64,000 bases of DNA from Leptospira gomenensis (GTDB taxonomy: Bacteria > Spirochaetota > Leptospiria > Leptospirales > Leptospiraceae): positions 78,001-142,000 of the forward strand of contig NZ_RQFA01000072.1 in assembly GCF_004770155.1 (NCBI RefSeq), written 5' to 3'. The notes below the pieces were generated by a model. That model had not been told where the DNA came from and made no database searches. It saw only the letters and a list, made by a program, of their open reading frames with translations. Within the stretch, counting starts at the first letter, position 1. Each line of letters starts with the position of its first letter. Positions 49,964 through 57,764 of this stretch are shown one piece after another. The position numbers and the translations under genes were made by a program.

Positions 49964-50722
49964 ATGAAGGGTAAGGTGGCTATGGTAACCGGAGGAAGCA
50001 CCGGTATCGGTAAAGCCGTGGTCCGGGAGTTCGTCTCCAAAGGGGTTAGGGTCGTTTTTTGCGGACGAAGATCCGAGGAAGGAAAAAAAACAGAAGAGGA
50101 GATTCGTTCTTCGGGCGGTGAAACGGTTTTCGTCAACTGCGACGTGACCGATTCTTCCCAAGTGAAAAAGGTCGTCGAGACCGCTCTGGAAAAATTCGGC
50201 AGATTGGATTTCGGAGTGAATAACGCGGGTATGATGGGCGGTAATTTTCCGATCCACGAATATCCGGAAGACGTTTGGCAAAAGGTGGTGGACGTCAATC
50301 TCAAAGGCGCTTGGCTTTCGATGAAATATCAGATTCCAGAAATGATCCAAGCCGGTGGAGGGGCGATCGTGAACGTTTCCTCGATCTCCGGTATCAACGG
50401 TATGGTGGGCATCAATCCGTATTCGGCGGCGAAACACGGCATCGTCGGTTTGACGAAAAGCGCCGCTTTGGAATACGCGAAAAAAAACATTCGCGTCAAC
50501 GCGATTTGTCCGGGCGCCGTGCGAACGGATATTTTAGAGGAGTTGTTCCATCTTGCGAAAGATCCCGAGGACGCGGAAAAACAACTGGTCAAACAACATC
50601 CTATGCATCGGATCGCGACTCCCGAAGAAGTGGCTAAAACCGCGGTTTGGCTTTGCGGCGAGGATTCCACTTTTATCACGGGGACGGCGCTTCCGATCGA
50701 CGGGGGTTATTCCGCTAAATAA
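49964..50722 (+). CDS. Short-chain dehydrogenase/reductase (FabG-like)
   Basis: 252 residues, classical SDR. Cofactor motif TGGSTGIG (9-16), NNAG (86-89), and catalytic Ser140, Tyr153 and Lys157 (YSAAK). CGRR at 34-36 after the second strand favours NADP(H). DGGYSAK is the usual C-terminal end. GAGG lies 6 bases before the ATG. Follows the thioesterase fusion on the same strand and may reduce a 3-ketoacyl product of the nearby condensing enzymes (inference). Confidence 0.92.
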   Translation: MKGKVAMVTGGSTGIGKAVVREFVSKGVRVVFCGRRSEEGKKTEEEIRSSGGETVFVNCDVTDSSQVKKVVETALEKFGRLDFGVNNAGMMGGNFPIHEYPEDVWQKVVDVNLKGAWLSMKYQIPEMIQAGGGAIVNVSSISGINGMVGINPYSAAKHGIVGLTKSAALEYAKKNIRVNAICPGAVRTDILEELFHLAKDPEDAEKQLVKQHPMHRIATPEEVAKTAVWLCGEDSTFITGTALPIDGGYSAK

Positions 50723-50879
50723 TTCGTCCTAAAAAAGGCGGCCGATTTTTACGGGGACGACTCTAAATATAAAACGGGATTTCCCGGAAAAATGCGGATT
50801 CGTGAAATTTGTTCTTGAATCCGTTTTGTGACACATTTTTATAATAATTTCTCGGAATTGTCTCAGTTTCTACGCTTAT

Positions 50880-51698
50880 ATGGTCATCAATTATTTCGGA
50901 ATTACGGAAAAAGGAAACTTTCGTTCGCATAACGAGGATTCGATGTATGCGTGCGGCGAAATCGTTGCCGGTACGATTTCGGGTTCGTTTTCCTCGTCCG
51001 GCTTTCAGAGTTCCGAGGATTCTCCTTTGATCCTCGCTTTGGCGGACGGAATGGGAGGGCATATCTCCGGCGAGATCGCAAGTAGAATGACCTTGGAAAA
51101 ACTCGCGTGGACGGTCAAGAGGATCCAACCTCTCGAAGAACTTCCCCGCGCCGGTTGGCAGAATTTATTCCGAAAGATAAATCACGAAATCAACGAACAC
51201 GCGATGCAGACCGGTCGTCTCGGAATGGGAACCACGTTAGTCGGCGTTCTCTTCGGTCGAAAGAAGGTTCTCGTTTTCAATATGGGCGATAGCAGGGCGT
51301 ATCATTTTTCTTCGCGCGGAATTCAGAAGATCACGGTGGATCATTCCTTTTCCGATTCGGCGAAAGACAATCCAAATTCCAGAAGTTATATCACGAGTTG
51401 TATCGGCGGCGGAACCACCGATCTTCAGATGGATCTTTTCGACATCACCGACGCTCTTCGGGAAGGAGATCGGATTCTTCTTTGTACGGATGGTTTGACG
51501 GACGTGATCAAGATCGACGATCTCGAAGAAATTCTGTCGAACGCCTCCAACGTCAAGGAGGCTTGTTCCCATCTTTCGGAAGAGGCCAATCTTCGTATGA
51601 CCAAAGACAACAGCTCCGTCATCGTGATCGAAGTAAAGGAAATGGCGTTGTCCTACGCGGAACCTTGGAAACTCAGCCCAAGCGAAAGAAAACGGTAA
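50880..51698 (+). CDS. PP2C-type protein phosphatase
   Basis: 272 residues, an Stp1/PrpC-like PPM phosphatase that removes phosphate from Ser/Thr with two metal ions. Motifs in order: HNEDSMYACG (metal Asp), LALADGMGGHISGE, MGTTLVGVLF, FNMGDSRAYHF, CTDGLTDVI and KDNSSVIVIEV. The 30-residue insert after the first motif (VAGTISGSFSSSGFQSSED) is Ser-rich. It converges with a SiaB-like kinase gene and overlaps it by 26 bases; whether phosphatase and kinase act on the same target is unknown. Confidence 0.93.
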   Translation: MVINYFGITEKGNFRSHNEDSMYACGEIVAGTISGSFSSSGFQSSEDSPLILALADGMGGHISGEIASRMTLEKLAWTVKRIQPLEELPRAGWQNLFRKINHEINEHAMQTGRLGMGTTLVGVLFGRKKVLVFNMGDSRAYHFSSRGIQKITVDHSFSDSAKDNPNSRSYITSCIGGGTTDLQMDLFDITDALREGDRILLCTDGLTDVIKIDDLEEILSNASNVKEACSHLSEEANLRMTKDNSSVIVIEVKEMALSYAEPWKLSPSERKR

Positions 51699-52200
51699 GC
51701 GTAAAAAACACGGCTCCTTCCGGGGTTTCCTCGAAAGAGGATCGAAACGGAAAATCAGATTTTTTTAATATTTCTAAAAATCCCAATCCGGCCCCTTTGC
51801 TTTCCTCCGGTCTTTCTCCTTTGATTTTTTCCTGATACAGTTCCTTGATTTCCTCTCCCGTTAACGAAAGAAAATGATCGAGTTTATCCCGAAGCGGTCG
51901 AGCCGTTTCCGGACTGAGAAAGTTGGCGGTGGAAAGTTTGAGAATATGGCTTTTTTCCTTTACCAATATCAGACCGACGCCGTAGTCGTTTTCCCGTTCG
52001 GAGGAATAGTGACTTACGTTCTGCGCCATTTCCACGAATACGTTGAGAATCTTGTTTTTCCGTTTTTCGCCGGTTATCCTGTCCTTGAGGATTTCGGTAA
52101 GGTTTCCCAGGATTTCGTGTGTAACCGCGCCTTGGTAGTAGAGGACCGACCTCATTTTTTTGGTATGGTCGTATTGTTTGTGAAGTCCGGAAGATTTCAT
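51673..52200 (-). CDS. Second SiaB-family protein kinase
   Basis: About 175 residues from ATG 52200 (TTG two codons earlier possible). N-box FVEMAQNVSHYSSER and glycine motif KGAGLGFLEILKKS line up with the SiaB at 39814-40368 (FIELAQNMLHYSAER, KGAGVGLIDIARKS), so the two are paralogues. No SiaC gene lies beside it. It follows the KAS II gene by about 12 bases on the same strand, so it is co-transcribed with a condensing enzyme, and it converges with a PP2C gene. Confidence 0.82.
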   Translation of the reverse strand: MKSSGLHKQYDHTKKMRSVLYYQGAVTHEILGNLTEILKDRITGEKRKNKILNVFVEMAQNVSHYSSERENDYGVGLILVKEKSHILKLSTANFLSPETARPLRDKLDHFLSLTGEEIKELYQEKIKGERPEESKGAGLGFLEILKKSDFPFRSSFEETPEGAVFFTLTVFFRLG

Positions 52201-52212
52201 ATTCAAAAATCG

Positions 52213-53499
52213 TTATAGATCCGGAGCGGTCATACTTACGAAGGAGGATTGACTTCCTATGGCGAAGGCCATTGAGATCGCGTTTCTGAGTCTGACCTTT
52301 CTTGCGCCTTCGGTGATGTGATCGTGGTCGCATTCCGGATCGACGTTTTTGAGATTGATGGTCGGGCAGATGGTTTGTTTTTCGAGCATTAAGGCCGTGG
52401 CCGCTACGTTGATAATTCCCGCCGCTCCGAACGTATGACCGAAAATCGGTTTTATGGAACCCAAGGGAGCCCATTTATTTTTGGCGAGTCCGTTGTATAA
52501 TACCTTTAACGCTCGGCTTTCGGCCATATCGTTGTTGATCGTCGCGGTTCCGTGTCCGCAGAAATAGTCTATGTCTCCGAGTTTGAGTCCGCTGATTTTT
52601 AGAAGACGATTGAGTCCGGCCGCGGCTTTTTTTCCAGTCAGATCCATTCTCATGGCGTGATCGGCCTCGTTGTAGCTGAAAGTTCCGAGGACTTCCGCGT
52701 AGATGCGCGCGCCCCGTGCGAGCGCGTGGTCCATTCTTTCCAAACAAAGAACGGCGGCGCCTTCCCCCAAAATGAATCCGTCCCGATTTCGATCATAGGG
52801 TTTGATCGCGGCTTTGGGATTGTCCTTTTCCGCGGACATGACGGAACTCGCGGGATCGGAATACATCATCATCAAGGGTTTGATCAGAGGGAATTCGTGT
52901 CCTCCCGCATACATGACCTCGGCTCTTCCTTTGCGGATCGCCTGGTAACAGAGGCTGATCGCATGATGACCTCCGACACATGCGGCCGTGATCGTTGTGA
53001 CGAAACCTTGGATGTTGGCGTAGATGGCGGTCAGGTTGGTAGGATTGGAAGCCATCGAGGTAAGGACGGAATAACGATCGAAAACCCCGGAGTTTTTTTC
53101 CTGATGATAGAGTTTCCACGCGTGTTCCCACCATGCCAAAGACGCTCGCGAAGATGAATCGATAAATCCGACTTTGGAAGGATCGACCGTATCCTTTTCG
53201 AGTTTTGCGTCCCGTCTCGCTTCCTCCATGGCGGCCATCAGTGCGAACGTTTCGCGGTTGTAATTCTTTGCGTGTTTTTCGTTGAGGTCGGGAAGGAACT
53301 GTTTCCAGTCGAATTCGTTCATTTCTGCCGCAACTTTGACCGGCAGATCGTCGGTTGAAAATCTCGTGATCGTATCGATCTGAGAACGTCCTTCGGAAAG
53401 ATTTTTCCAGAATTCTCCGACGGAAAACGTATTGGGAAGAATGACCCCGATTCCCGTTATGACCACTCTTGAATTTTTACTCGGTTTCGTTTTGTCCAT
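52213..53499 (-). CDS. Beta-ketoacyl synthase (KAS II/FabF-like)
   Basis: 428 residues, thiolase fold of the KAS I/II type. Catalytic Cys174 (ITAACVGGHHAI), His316 (FCGHGTATINND) and His355 (PIFGHTFGAAG) are all present, so it should decarboxylate malonyl-ACP and elongate an acyl chain. Sequence around the active Cys (VGGHHAISLC) departs from housekeeping FabF (usually C-A-T/S-G-x-x-A), suggesting a specialised chain. GGATT precedes the ATG. Co-transcribed with the second SiaB-like gene. Confidence 0.9.
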   Translation of the reverse strand: MDKTKPSKNSRVVITGIGVILPNTFSVGEFWKNLSEGRSQIDTITRFSTDDLPVKVAAEMNEFDWKQFLPDLNEKHAKNYNRETFALMAAMEEARRDAKLEKDTVDPSKVGFIDSSSRASLAWWEHAWKLYHQEKNSGVFDRYSVLTSMASNPTNLTAIYANIQGFVTTITAACVGGHHAISLCYQAIRKGRAEVMYAGGHEFPLIKPLMMMYSDPASSVMSAEKDNPKAAIKPYDRNRDGFILGEGAAVLCLERMDHALARGARIYAEVLGTFSYNEADHAMRMDLTGKKAAAGLNRLLKISGLKLGDIDYFCGHGTATINNDMAESRALKVLYNGLAKNKWAPLGSIKPIFGHTFGAAGIINVAATALMLEKQTICPTINLKNVDPECDHDHITEGARKVRLRNAISMAFAIGSQSSFVSMTAPDL

Positions 53500-53737
53500 A
53501 ATCCAGTCGATTTGCGTCCTTTACCCGTAACTGCAAATGACACGATCATTTCGATTTTCTGCGGGAATCGGCAAGTGGTCGGAACCGCAACCGATCGATT
53601 CGTGGCAAAGAAAGCGATTTCAGTTATTGAGTTGGACGGGAAAAATCAAATCAAAAATACCGAATATGGATTTTTTGGATTTTGTTCCGATGTTCCGACT
53701 TTAGCTGGGAAAAACGAAGGTTTGTTTGTCGATTTTT

Positions 53738-53752
53738 GTGTGAGTTCCCACA
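53738..53752 (-). repeat. Dispersed repeat, inverted copy
   Basis: GTGTGAGTTCCCACA, the exact reverse complement of TGTGGGAACTCACAC found at 11184-11201 and 53850-53867. Confidence 0.7.
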
Positions 53753-53849
53753 GGACGGGGCGGTTTGCGGGAAAGTTTGTTTCTGTATTTCTGAGGAATC
53801 GACGCCGTTTGTATTCTTACCATCCGTCTTTTGGTTTTAACGACAAATT

Positions 53850-53867
53850 GTGTGGGAACTCACACGG
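53850..53867 (+). repeat. 18-base dispersed repeat, copy 2
   Basis: GTGTGGGAACTCACACGG, identical over 18 bases to 11184-11201, 42 kb away. With the inverted copy at 53738-53752 it could form a long stem of about 15 pairs around a ~100-base loop. Confidence 0.75.
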
Positions 53868-53907
53868 TTTGAGCGAGGGGTTCGGTTTGTGTCGCGAGAT
53901 TTTTTCC

Positions 53908-53920
53908 GTAGGAACTCCCC
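53908..53920 (+). repeat. Dispersed repeat, variant
   Basis: GTAGGAACTCCCC shares the G-GGAACTC core with the other copies. Confidence 0.45.
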
Positions 53921-54055
53921 GTGGTTCAAAGAAATTCCGCTCCTTCGGATTTCCTTTGTCGAAACAAAATTGAGCGAAACGAGCGCGGAGCCGACGACGA
54001 AAAAATTTTTGAGAACGAATTTCAAATTCGAAAGAAAACTCGATCCAAGACAAGA

Positions 54056-54068
54056 GGAGTTCCCACAG
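54056..54068 (-). repeat. Dispersed repeat, variant, inverted
   Basis: GGAGTTCCCACAG; on the other strand CTGTGGGAACTCC, sharing TGTGGGAACTC with the full copies. Confidence 0.5.
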
Positions 54069-54122
54069 AACCGGAATCGTTTGAACGAAATACGATTCCG
54101 GGCAAACCGGAATTTTACAAAA

Positions 54123-54141
54123 TGTAACAAAAAATGTTACA
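54123..54141. promoter_or_regulatory. Candidate operator TGTAACA-AAAAA-TGTTACA
   Basis: A perfect 7-base inverted repeat with a 5-base spacer, 65 bases before the ATG of a class III cyclase, in an A-rich context. Size and symmetry fit a dimeric repressor or activator site; a TTGTCA about 8 bases further on could be a -35 element. Confidence 0.45.
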
Positions 54142-54206
54142 AAAAGATTGTCAAAAAATCAACGCCGATCAGATTGTGATTCTTCTGAAAATAAAGGGGA
54201 ACTGTG

Positions 54207-55679
54207 ATGTGGAATGAAACTCTTTTAGCGCAAAAGAAAAAGGCACTCGAGGGATTTTCAGTATTGTCCCGAGAATCGATTTCTCGGTTTATACAAAGTC
54301 TTCAAAAGCAAACCGAATGGGAATTACATCGGATGAATCCGCTTCGTTTCGCGAAAAAAAACGGAATTACGACGGATGAAACCTTGGATCTGTTTCTACA
54401 TTCCGGAAAAATCGGACTTTTGGATTTCTCTTATAATATGATTTGCCCCGCTTGTGGGGGAATCGCCGCTTCCCATACGTCCTTGGATCAGATCGAAGAG
54501 AAAAGTTTTCACTGTTCCATCTGTAATCTGGACGTTCCTACTACGCTCGATGACCAAGTGGAAGTTAGTTTTTCCGTGCATCCTTCCCTAAAAAAGTCGG
54601 ATCTTCAGCCGCTCGCGGATGTTCCGACTTATCTCAACTACCATATTTCACATAACTTTCATAAGTCGAAGGAACTTTTGGAATTCATTTTCGGGAATAC
54701 GAAAGGTTTGATCGTGTTGGAGCCAGGTTCCACGCAGACGATTCGACTCGACGCCCGAAACGTGCCCGCTTATCAACTCAGTTCCGTGGAAAACAATTCG
54801 GCCGTTCATCTGCGTTTTGACGCCGAAGTTCCGACCTCGGACCGGATCATCGATCTAAGTCTGCTTCCTTCCGGTTTTACTCCGACGGAACTACATCTTT
54901 CTCCGGGAGAATACGAACTCAAGGTCTCCAATCGAACGATCGCCAAGTCGGGTTTCCTTCTTTTCGTCCCGAATATCGAAAGAATATTAGAAATCATTAA
55001 AGAACATCCTACCGTCGTAGAACCGTTTCTCACCGCAAAAATGCTCCTGAATAACCAGACCTTTCGCGAACTTTTCCGAGTTCAACAACTCAGCAACCGA
55101 CTCAACCTGAACGTAAAAAGTCTGACGATATTGTTCACCGATCTAAGGGGTTCCACCGAGATGTACGATAAGGCTGGGGATATGTTGGCGTATCGTTTGG
55201 TGCAGGAGCATTTTCGTCTTCTTGCGGAAACCGTAAAAAAATTCAGCGGCGCGATCGTAAAAACCATGGGGGATGCGATCATGGCGACTTTCTCCAGTCC
55301 TTCCGACGGAATGATGGCCGCTTTGGAAATGATGACACGTATCGATCAGATGAACGAAGAATTCAAAGAACACGGACACGAAATCGGATTGAAGGTCGGC
55401 TTAAACGAAGGACCGGCTCTCGCGGTGATCAACGACGAACGTTTGGATTATTTCGGACAAAGCGTCAACATCGCCGCGCGGGTACAGGCCCTTGCTTCCG
55501 CCGGAGAAATTTGGGTTACCGAACCCATTCTTTCGTCTCCCGGAATCTTGGATCAACTGAGTCAAAGAGGTTACGGTTCCGAAAAACACGAGGCCTCCCT
55601 TAAGGGAGTGGGTCGTACGGCGACCGTTCATAAACTGTTTAAGAACGAGGAAACCGCGAAACTTGCGGGTGTTTTTTAG
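54207..55679 (+). CDS. Class III adenylate/guanylate cyclase with N-terminal DUF5939-type domain
   Basis: 490 residues from ATG 54207, with AAGGGG at a good distance (GTG one codon earlier possible). The N-terminal ~290 residues look like DUF5939: WELHRMNPLRFAKKNGI, then a zinc-ribbon-like pair CPAC (80-83) and CSIC (103-106). The C-terminal cyclase domain begins LTILFTDLRGSTEMYD (first metal Asp), then VKTMGDAIMA (Lys and second Asp) and LDYFGQSVNIAARV. Nucleotide choice is less certain than for the cyclase at 37939. Monocistronic by appearance. Confidence 0.9.
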   Translation: MWNETLLAQKKKALEGFSVLSRESISRFIQSLQKQTEWELHRMNPLRFAKKNGITTDETLDLFLHSGKIGLLDFSYNMICPACGGIAASHTSLDQIEEKSFHCSICNLDVPTTLDDQVEVSFSVHPSLKKSDLQPLADVPTYLNYHISHNFHKSKELLEFIFGNTKGLIVLEPGSTQTIRLDARNVPAYQLSSVENNSAVHLRFDAEVPTSDRIIDLSLLPSGFTPTELHLSPGEYELKVSNRTIAKSGFLLFVPNIERILEIIKEHPTVVEPFLTAKMLLNNQTFRELFRVQQLSNRLNLNVKSLTILFTDLRGSTEMYDKAGDMLAYRLVQEHFRLLAETVKKFSGAIVKTMGDAIMATFSSPSDGMMAALEMMTRIDQMNEEFKEHGHEIGLKVGLNEGPALAVINDERLDYFGQSVNIAARVQALASAGEIWVTEPILSSPGILDQLSQRGYGSEKHEASLKGVGRTATVHKLFKNEETAKLAGVF

Positions 55680-55782
55680 AAAACGGAAATAGATCCGTAT
55701 CGAAAACTAAAGTCGATTCGGAAATAATTATTTTCAAAAAATACTACGTTCGAATCCTTATGCCTTAAAAAAGGAAAGGGTT

Positions 55783-56217
55783 ATGAATCTAAAAAATAAG
55801 AGTTGGTCGCTTCTCGTATTGATCTTGTTGTCGTCTATCGGTTGTAAAAAAGACGCGGCTTCCGTAGCGATCGAAATGAAGGAATTGGTGAAGAAGTCGC
55901 AGGAAATCACCTGTTCTAAAACCGTCGAATGCGCTCAGGAACAGTTCAGCAAACTTCCGGAGTCTCAGAAAAAATTCCTTCCTCCGATGTTGCAATCCAA
56001 GGAAGCCTGTCTTGAGTCCCTGACGAAATCCGCGGCGGAAGCAAGAGCAAAGTCCGGCAAAACAGAAGAGGACGAATGGAAAGAAGCGACTCCCGAAAAA
56101 TTGTCCGCCGCCAAGGAATGTATGAGCCTAATCGAAAAGACGAGTTGTTCGGAATTGATGTCTCCCAACAATCCTCTTCAGAAATCGGAGGCATGCGCTT
56201 CCTTGAGTAAAAAATAA
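55783..56217 (+). CDS. Small cysteine-rich lipoprotein
   Basis: 144 residues. Signal ending in SSIGC (Cys21) with KKD after it, then a helical, charged body with six further cysteines (ITCSKTVECA, ACLESL, ECMSL, SCSEL, ACASL), which could pair in the oxidising periplasm. AAGGAAAGGGTT is a strong ribosome binding site. A clear terminator follows the stop. Function unknown. Confidence 0.8.
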   Translation: MNLKNKSWSLLVLILLSSIGCKKDAASVAIEMKELVKKSQEITCSKTVECAQEQFSKLPESQKKFLPPMLQSKEACLESLTKSAAEARAKSGKTEEDEWKEATPEKLSAAKECMSLIEKTSCSELMSPNNPLQKSEACASLSKK

Positions 56218-56238
56218 TATTCAATAATTTGAATTTTC

Positions 56239-56284
56239 AACCCGTGTGTTCGCGCCTATCGGTGCGATAGCGCGGGTTTTTTAT
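56239..56284 (+). terminator. Intrinsic terminator after the lipoprotein gene
   Basis: AACCCG (56239-56244) pairs with CGGGTT, with an inner stem CTATCG-GTG-CGATAG, followed directly by TTTTTATTTC. It lies 22 bases past the lipoprotein stop and should also limit read-through toward the convergent hydroxylase gene. Confidence 0.8.
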
Positions 56285-56306
56285 TTCTTTCAGACCTATT
56301 TTTCGA

Positions 56307-57173
56307 CTAAGAACATTTACAGACGGGATAAAGTATTTGTTTTAAGATCGATTTTGACGGAAACTTATCCGGTTCGAACAAGCCGACCAAATTCGCGTCC
56401 ATTTTTCTTTTGGGAAGATAATACGAACCGAAAAGGATATCCCAAAAAGCGAGGGCGCCGGAACTGTAGTTGTTGTTCCCTTCCGCCGGAATTTTGGAAT
56501 GGTGCCATCTGTGCAGCTCATTCATATTGAATATCCGATTTAAAAAACCCAGCCGAAAGTCTATGTTCATGTGGTTATATATCGACACGAAGTTATTCAA
56601 CATTCCAACGATCAAGACCGCGTCGGCATGTAATCCCAATAAAAGAGAGGGGAGTAACGCGCCGCCCGTAGTTAGGATCGTATTGATAGGATGTGCTCGA
56701 AACGCATTCATCCAATACAACCTTCCCGGGGAATGGTGAATCGAATGAACCCTCCAAAGAAAGCCGTCCCTTGCGTGTGAAAAACGGTGAATCCAATAAG
56801 GAACGAAACCGGAAAAAAACATTCCGATCAAAACTTGAAACCATAAGGACAATCCGTTTGCGTTAGTCGCCGTTTGGCCGCCGGAGAAGGACATCAACCG
56901 GTGTACGATGCCCGCGAGCGCGGTGCCCGTAATCGGGGCGACGATCGGTTGTAGTGCCAGAAAAAATAGGTCTGATTTCGAATCGGAATCCGATTTGTTC
57001 CATATTTTTTCGAAAGGAATCAGTCTTTCTAATATCATACCTGTCAATATCGAAACGGAAAGGACGGAATACGCGATCCATATGTTTCCTGCATAACCGA
57101 TCAAAATCGCCGAAGACGAAAAAAATAGAATGGGAAATCCGAAGTATCGGATTCCTTGTTTCAAAATCTCCAT
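56307..57173 (-). CDS. Fatty acid hydroxylase / sterol desaturase superfamily protein
   Basis: 288 residues with four to five membrane helices and the complete di-iron histidine set: HRFSH (129-133), HSIHH (143-147), His161, His201 and HRWHH (221-225). The family hydroxylates or desaturates lipids. GGAG stands 7 bases before the ATG. The gene lies 49 bases after arsR on the same strand, and an 18-base motif also found before arsR occurs in that gap, so ArsR control is likely. Confidence 0.92.
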   Translation of the reverse strand: MEILKQGIRYFGFPILFFSSSAILIGYAGNIWIAYSVLSVSILTGMILERLIPFEKIWNKSDSDSKSDLFFLALQPIVAPITGTALAGIVHRLMSFSGGQTATNANGLSLWFQVLIGMFFSGFVPYWIHRFSHARDGFLWRVHSIHHSPGRLYWMNAFRAHPINTILTTGGALLPSLLLGLHADAVLIVGMLNNFVSIYNHMNIDFRLGFLNRIFNMNELHRWHHSKIPAEGNNNYSSGALAFWDILFGSYYLPKRKMDANLVGLFEPDKFPSKSILKQILYPVCKCS

Positions 57174-57187
57174 ATATACACTCCTAA

Positions 57188-57205
57188 ATATCTAGAATTA
57201 ACGAT
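57188..57205. promoter_or_regulatory. Repeated motif before the hydroxylase gene (operator candidate 2)
   Basis: ATATCTAGAATTAACGAT, 16 of 18 bases identical to 57526-57543, in the short gap between arsR and the hydroxylase gene. On the coding strand it reads ATCGTTAATTCTAGATAT, 14 bases before the start codon. Confidence 0.55.
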
Positions 57206-57222
57206 TTATTGAACATAAAAAA

Positions 57223-57519
57223 TCAACAGCAGCTCCGAAGATAGGACGTTAATTTGGAAATATGTTCCAGGATACGTTCGCGATCGGGTCTGTAATAAAC
57301 CTCTTTTCCGGATTTTCTTCGGATTAAGATCCCGCCTTTTTTTAGCTGATTCAAATGCGTAGAAACCGTGGATTGACCCAATCCGGACGATTCTACCAAC
57401 TCTCCGACCGTCTTTTCTTTGCCGTCTGCAAAAGAAAGAAGAAGATTCAGACGCGTCTCACTTGCTAACGCGGATAAAAATTCCTGAATACGGGGATCGA
57501 TTCCCGGGTTCTTCTTCAT
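57223..57519 (-). CDS. ArsR-family winged-helix repressor
   Basis: 98 residues. The winged helix is plain: LASETRLNLLLSF, VGELVESSGLGQSTVSTHLN (recognition helix) and KKGGILIRRKSGKEVYYRPD (wing). There is no CxC in the recognition-adjacent helix; only a C-terminal CysCys (SYLRSCC), so the signal may be a thiol or persulfide rather than arsenic (inference). Likely autoregulated through the motif at 57526-57543. First gene of a two-gene operon with the hydroxylase. Confidence 0.9.
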   Translation of the reverse strand: MKKNPGIDPRIQEFLSALASETRLNLLLSFADGKEKTVGELVESSGLGQSTVSTHLNQLKKGGILIRRKSGKEVYYRPDRERILEHISKLTSYLRSCC

Positions 57520-57524
57520 ATTTA

Positions 57525-57546
57525 CATATTTGGAATTAACGATATG
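57525..57546. promoter_or_regulatory. Palindromic operator candidate before arsR
   Basis: CATATTTGGAATTAACGATATG, read on either strand, has CATAT/ATATG ends and a GAATTAAC core. It lies just upstream of the arsR ATG at 57519. Its repetition in the next intergenic gap argues for a protein-binding site. Confidence 0.55.
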
Positions 57547-57764
57547 TTTGTGTCAATAAAAAAAACAGATCTTTCTGCCTGCTTTCCTTCGGATCCGATT
57601 TAACCCCGGAAATCATCCGGAATACGTGTCATAAGACGTGATATTCACTTTGTCTTCTTATAAGTAGGGAAAGTCCTTTTCGGATCCGTCGGGAAACCAT
57701 CTTGACGATCCGGTTTTCCCCGCCCAAGGTGTTTTAAACTTTTATATTCAAGGGAAGGACGTGG

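Larger units (their letters stand above)
53500..54206. other. Long non-coding region with dispersed repeats and an operator-like palindrome
   Basis: About 700 bases with no convincing gene. A 153-codon frame at 53512-53973 lacks a ribosome binding site and protein-like composition. Four members of the TGTGGGAACTC repeat family occur (53738, 53850, 53908, 54056), then a TGTAACA/TGTTACA palindrome and the leader of the cyclase gene. Confidence 0.7.

Noticed and set aside
53512..53973. A 153-codon rightward frame in the gap before the DUF5939 cyclase
   Set aside because: No ribosome binding site, composition not protein-like, and it runs through repeat copies and palindromes.
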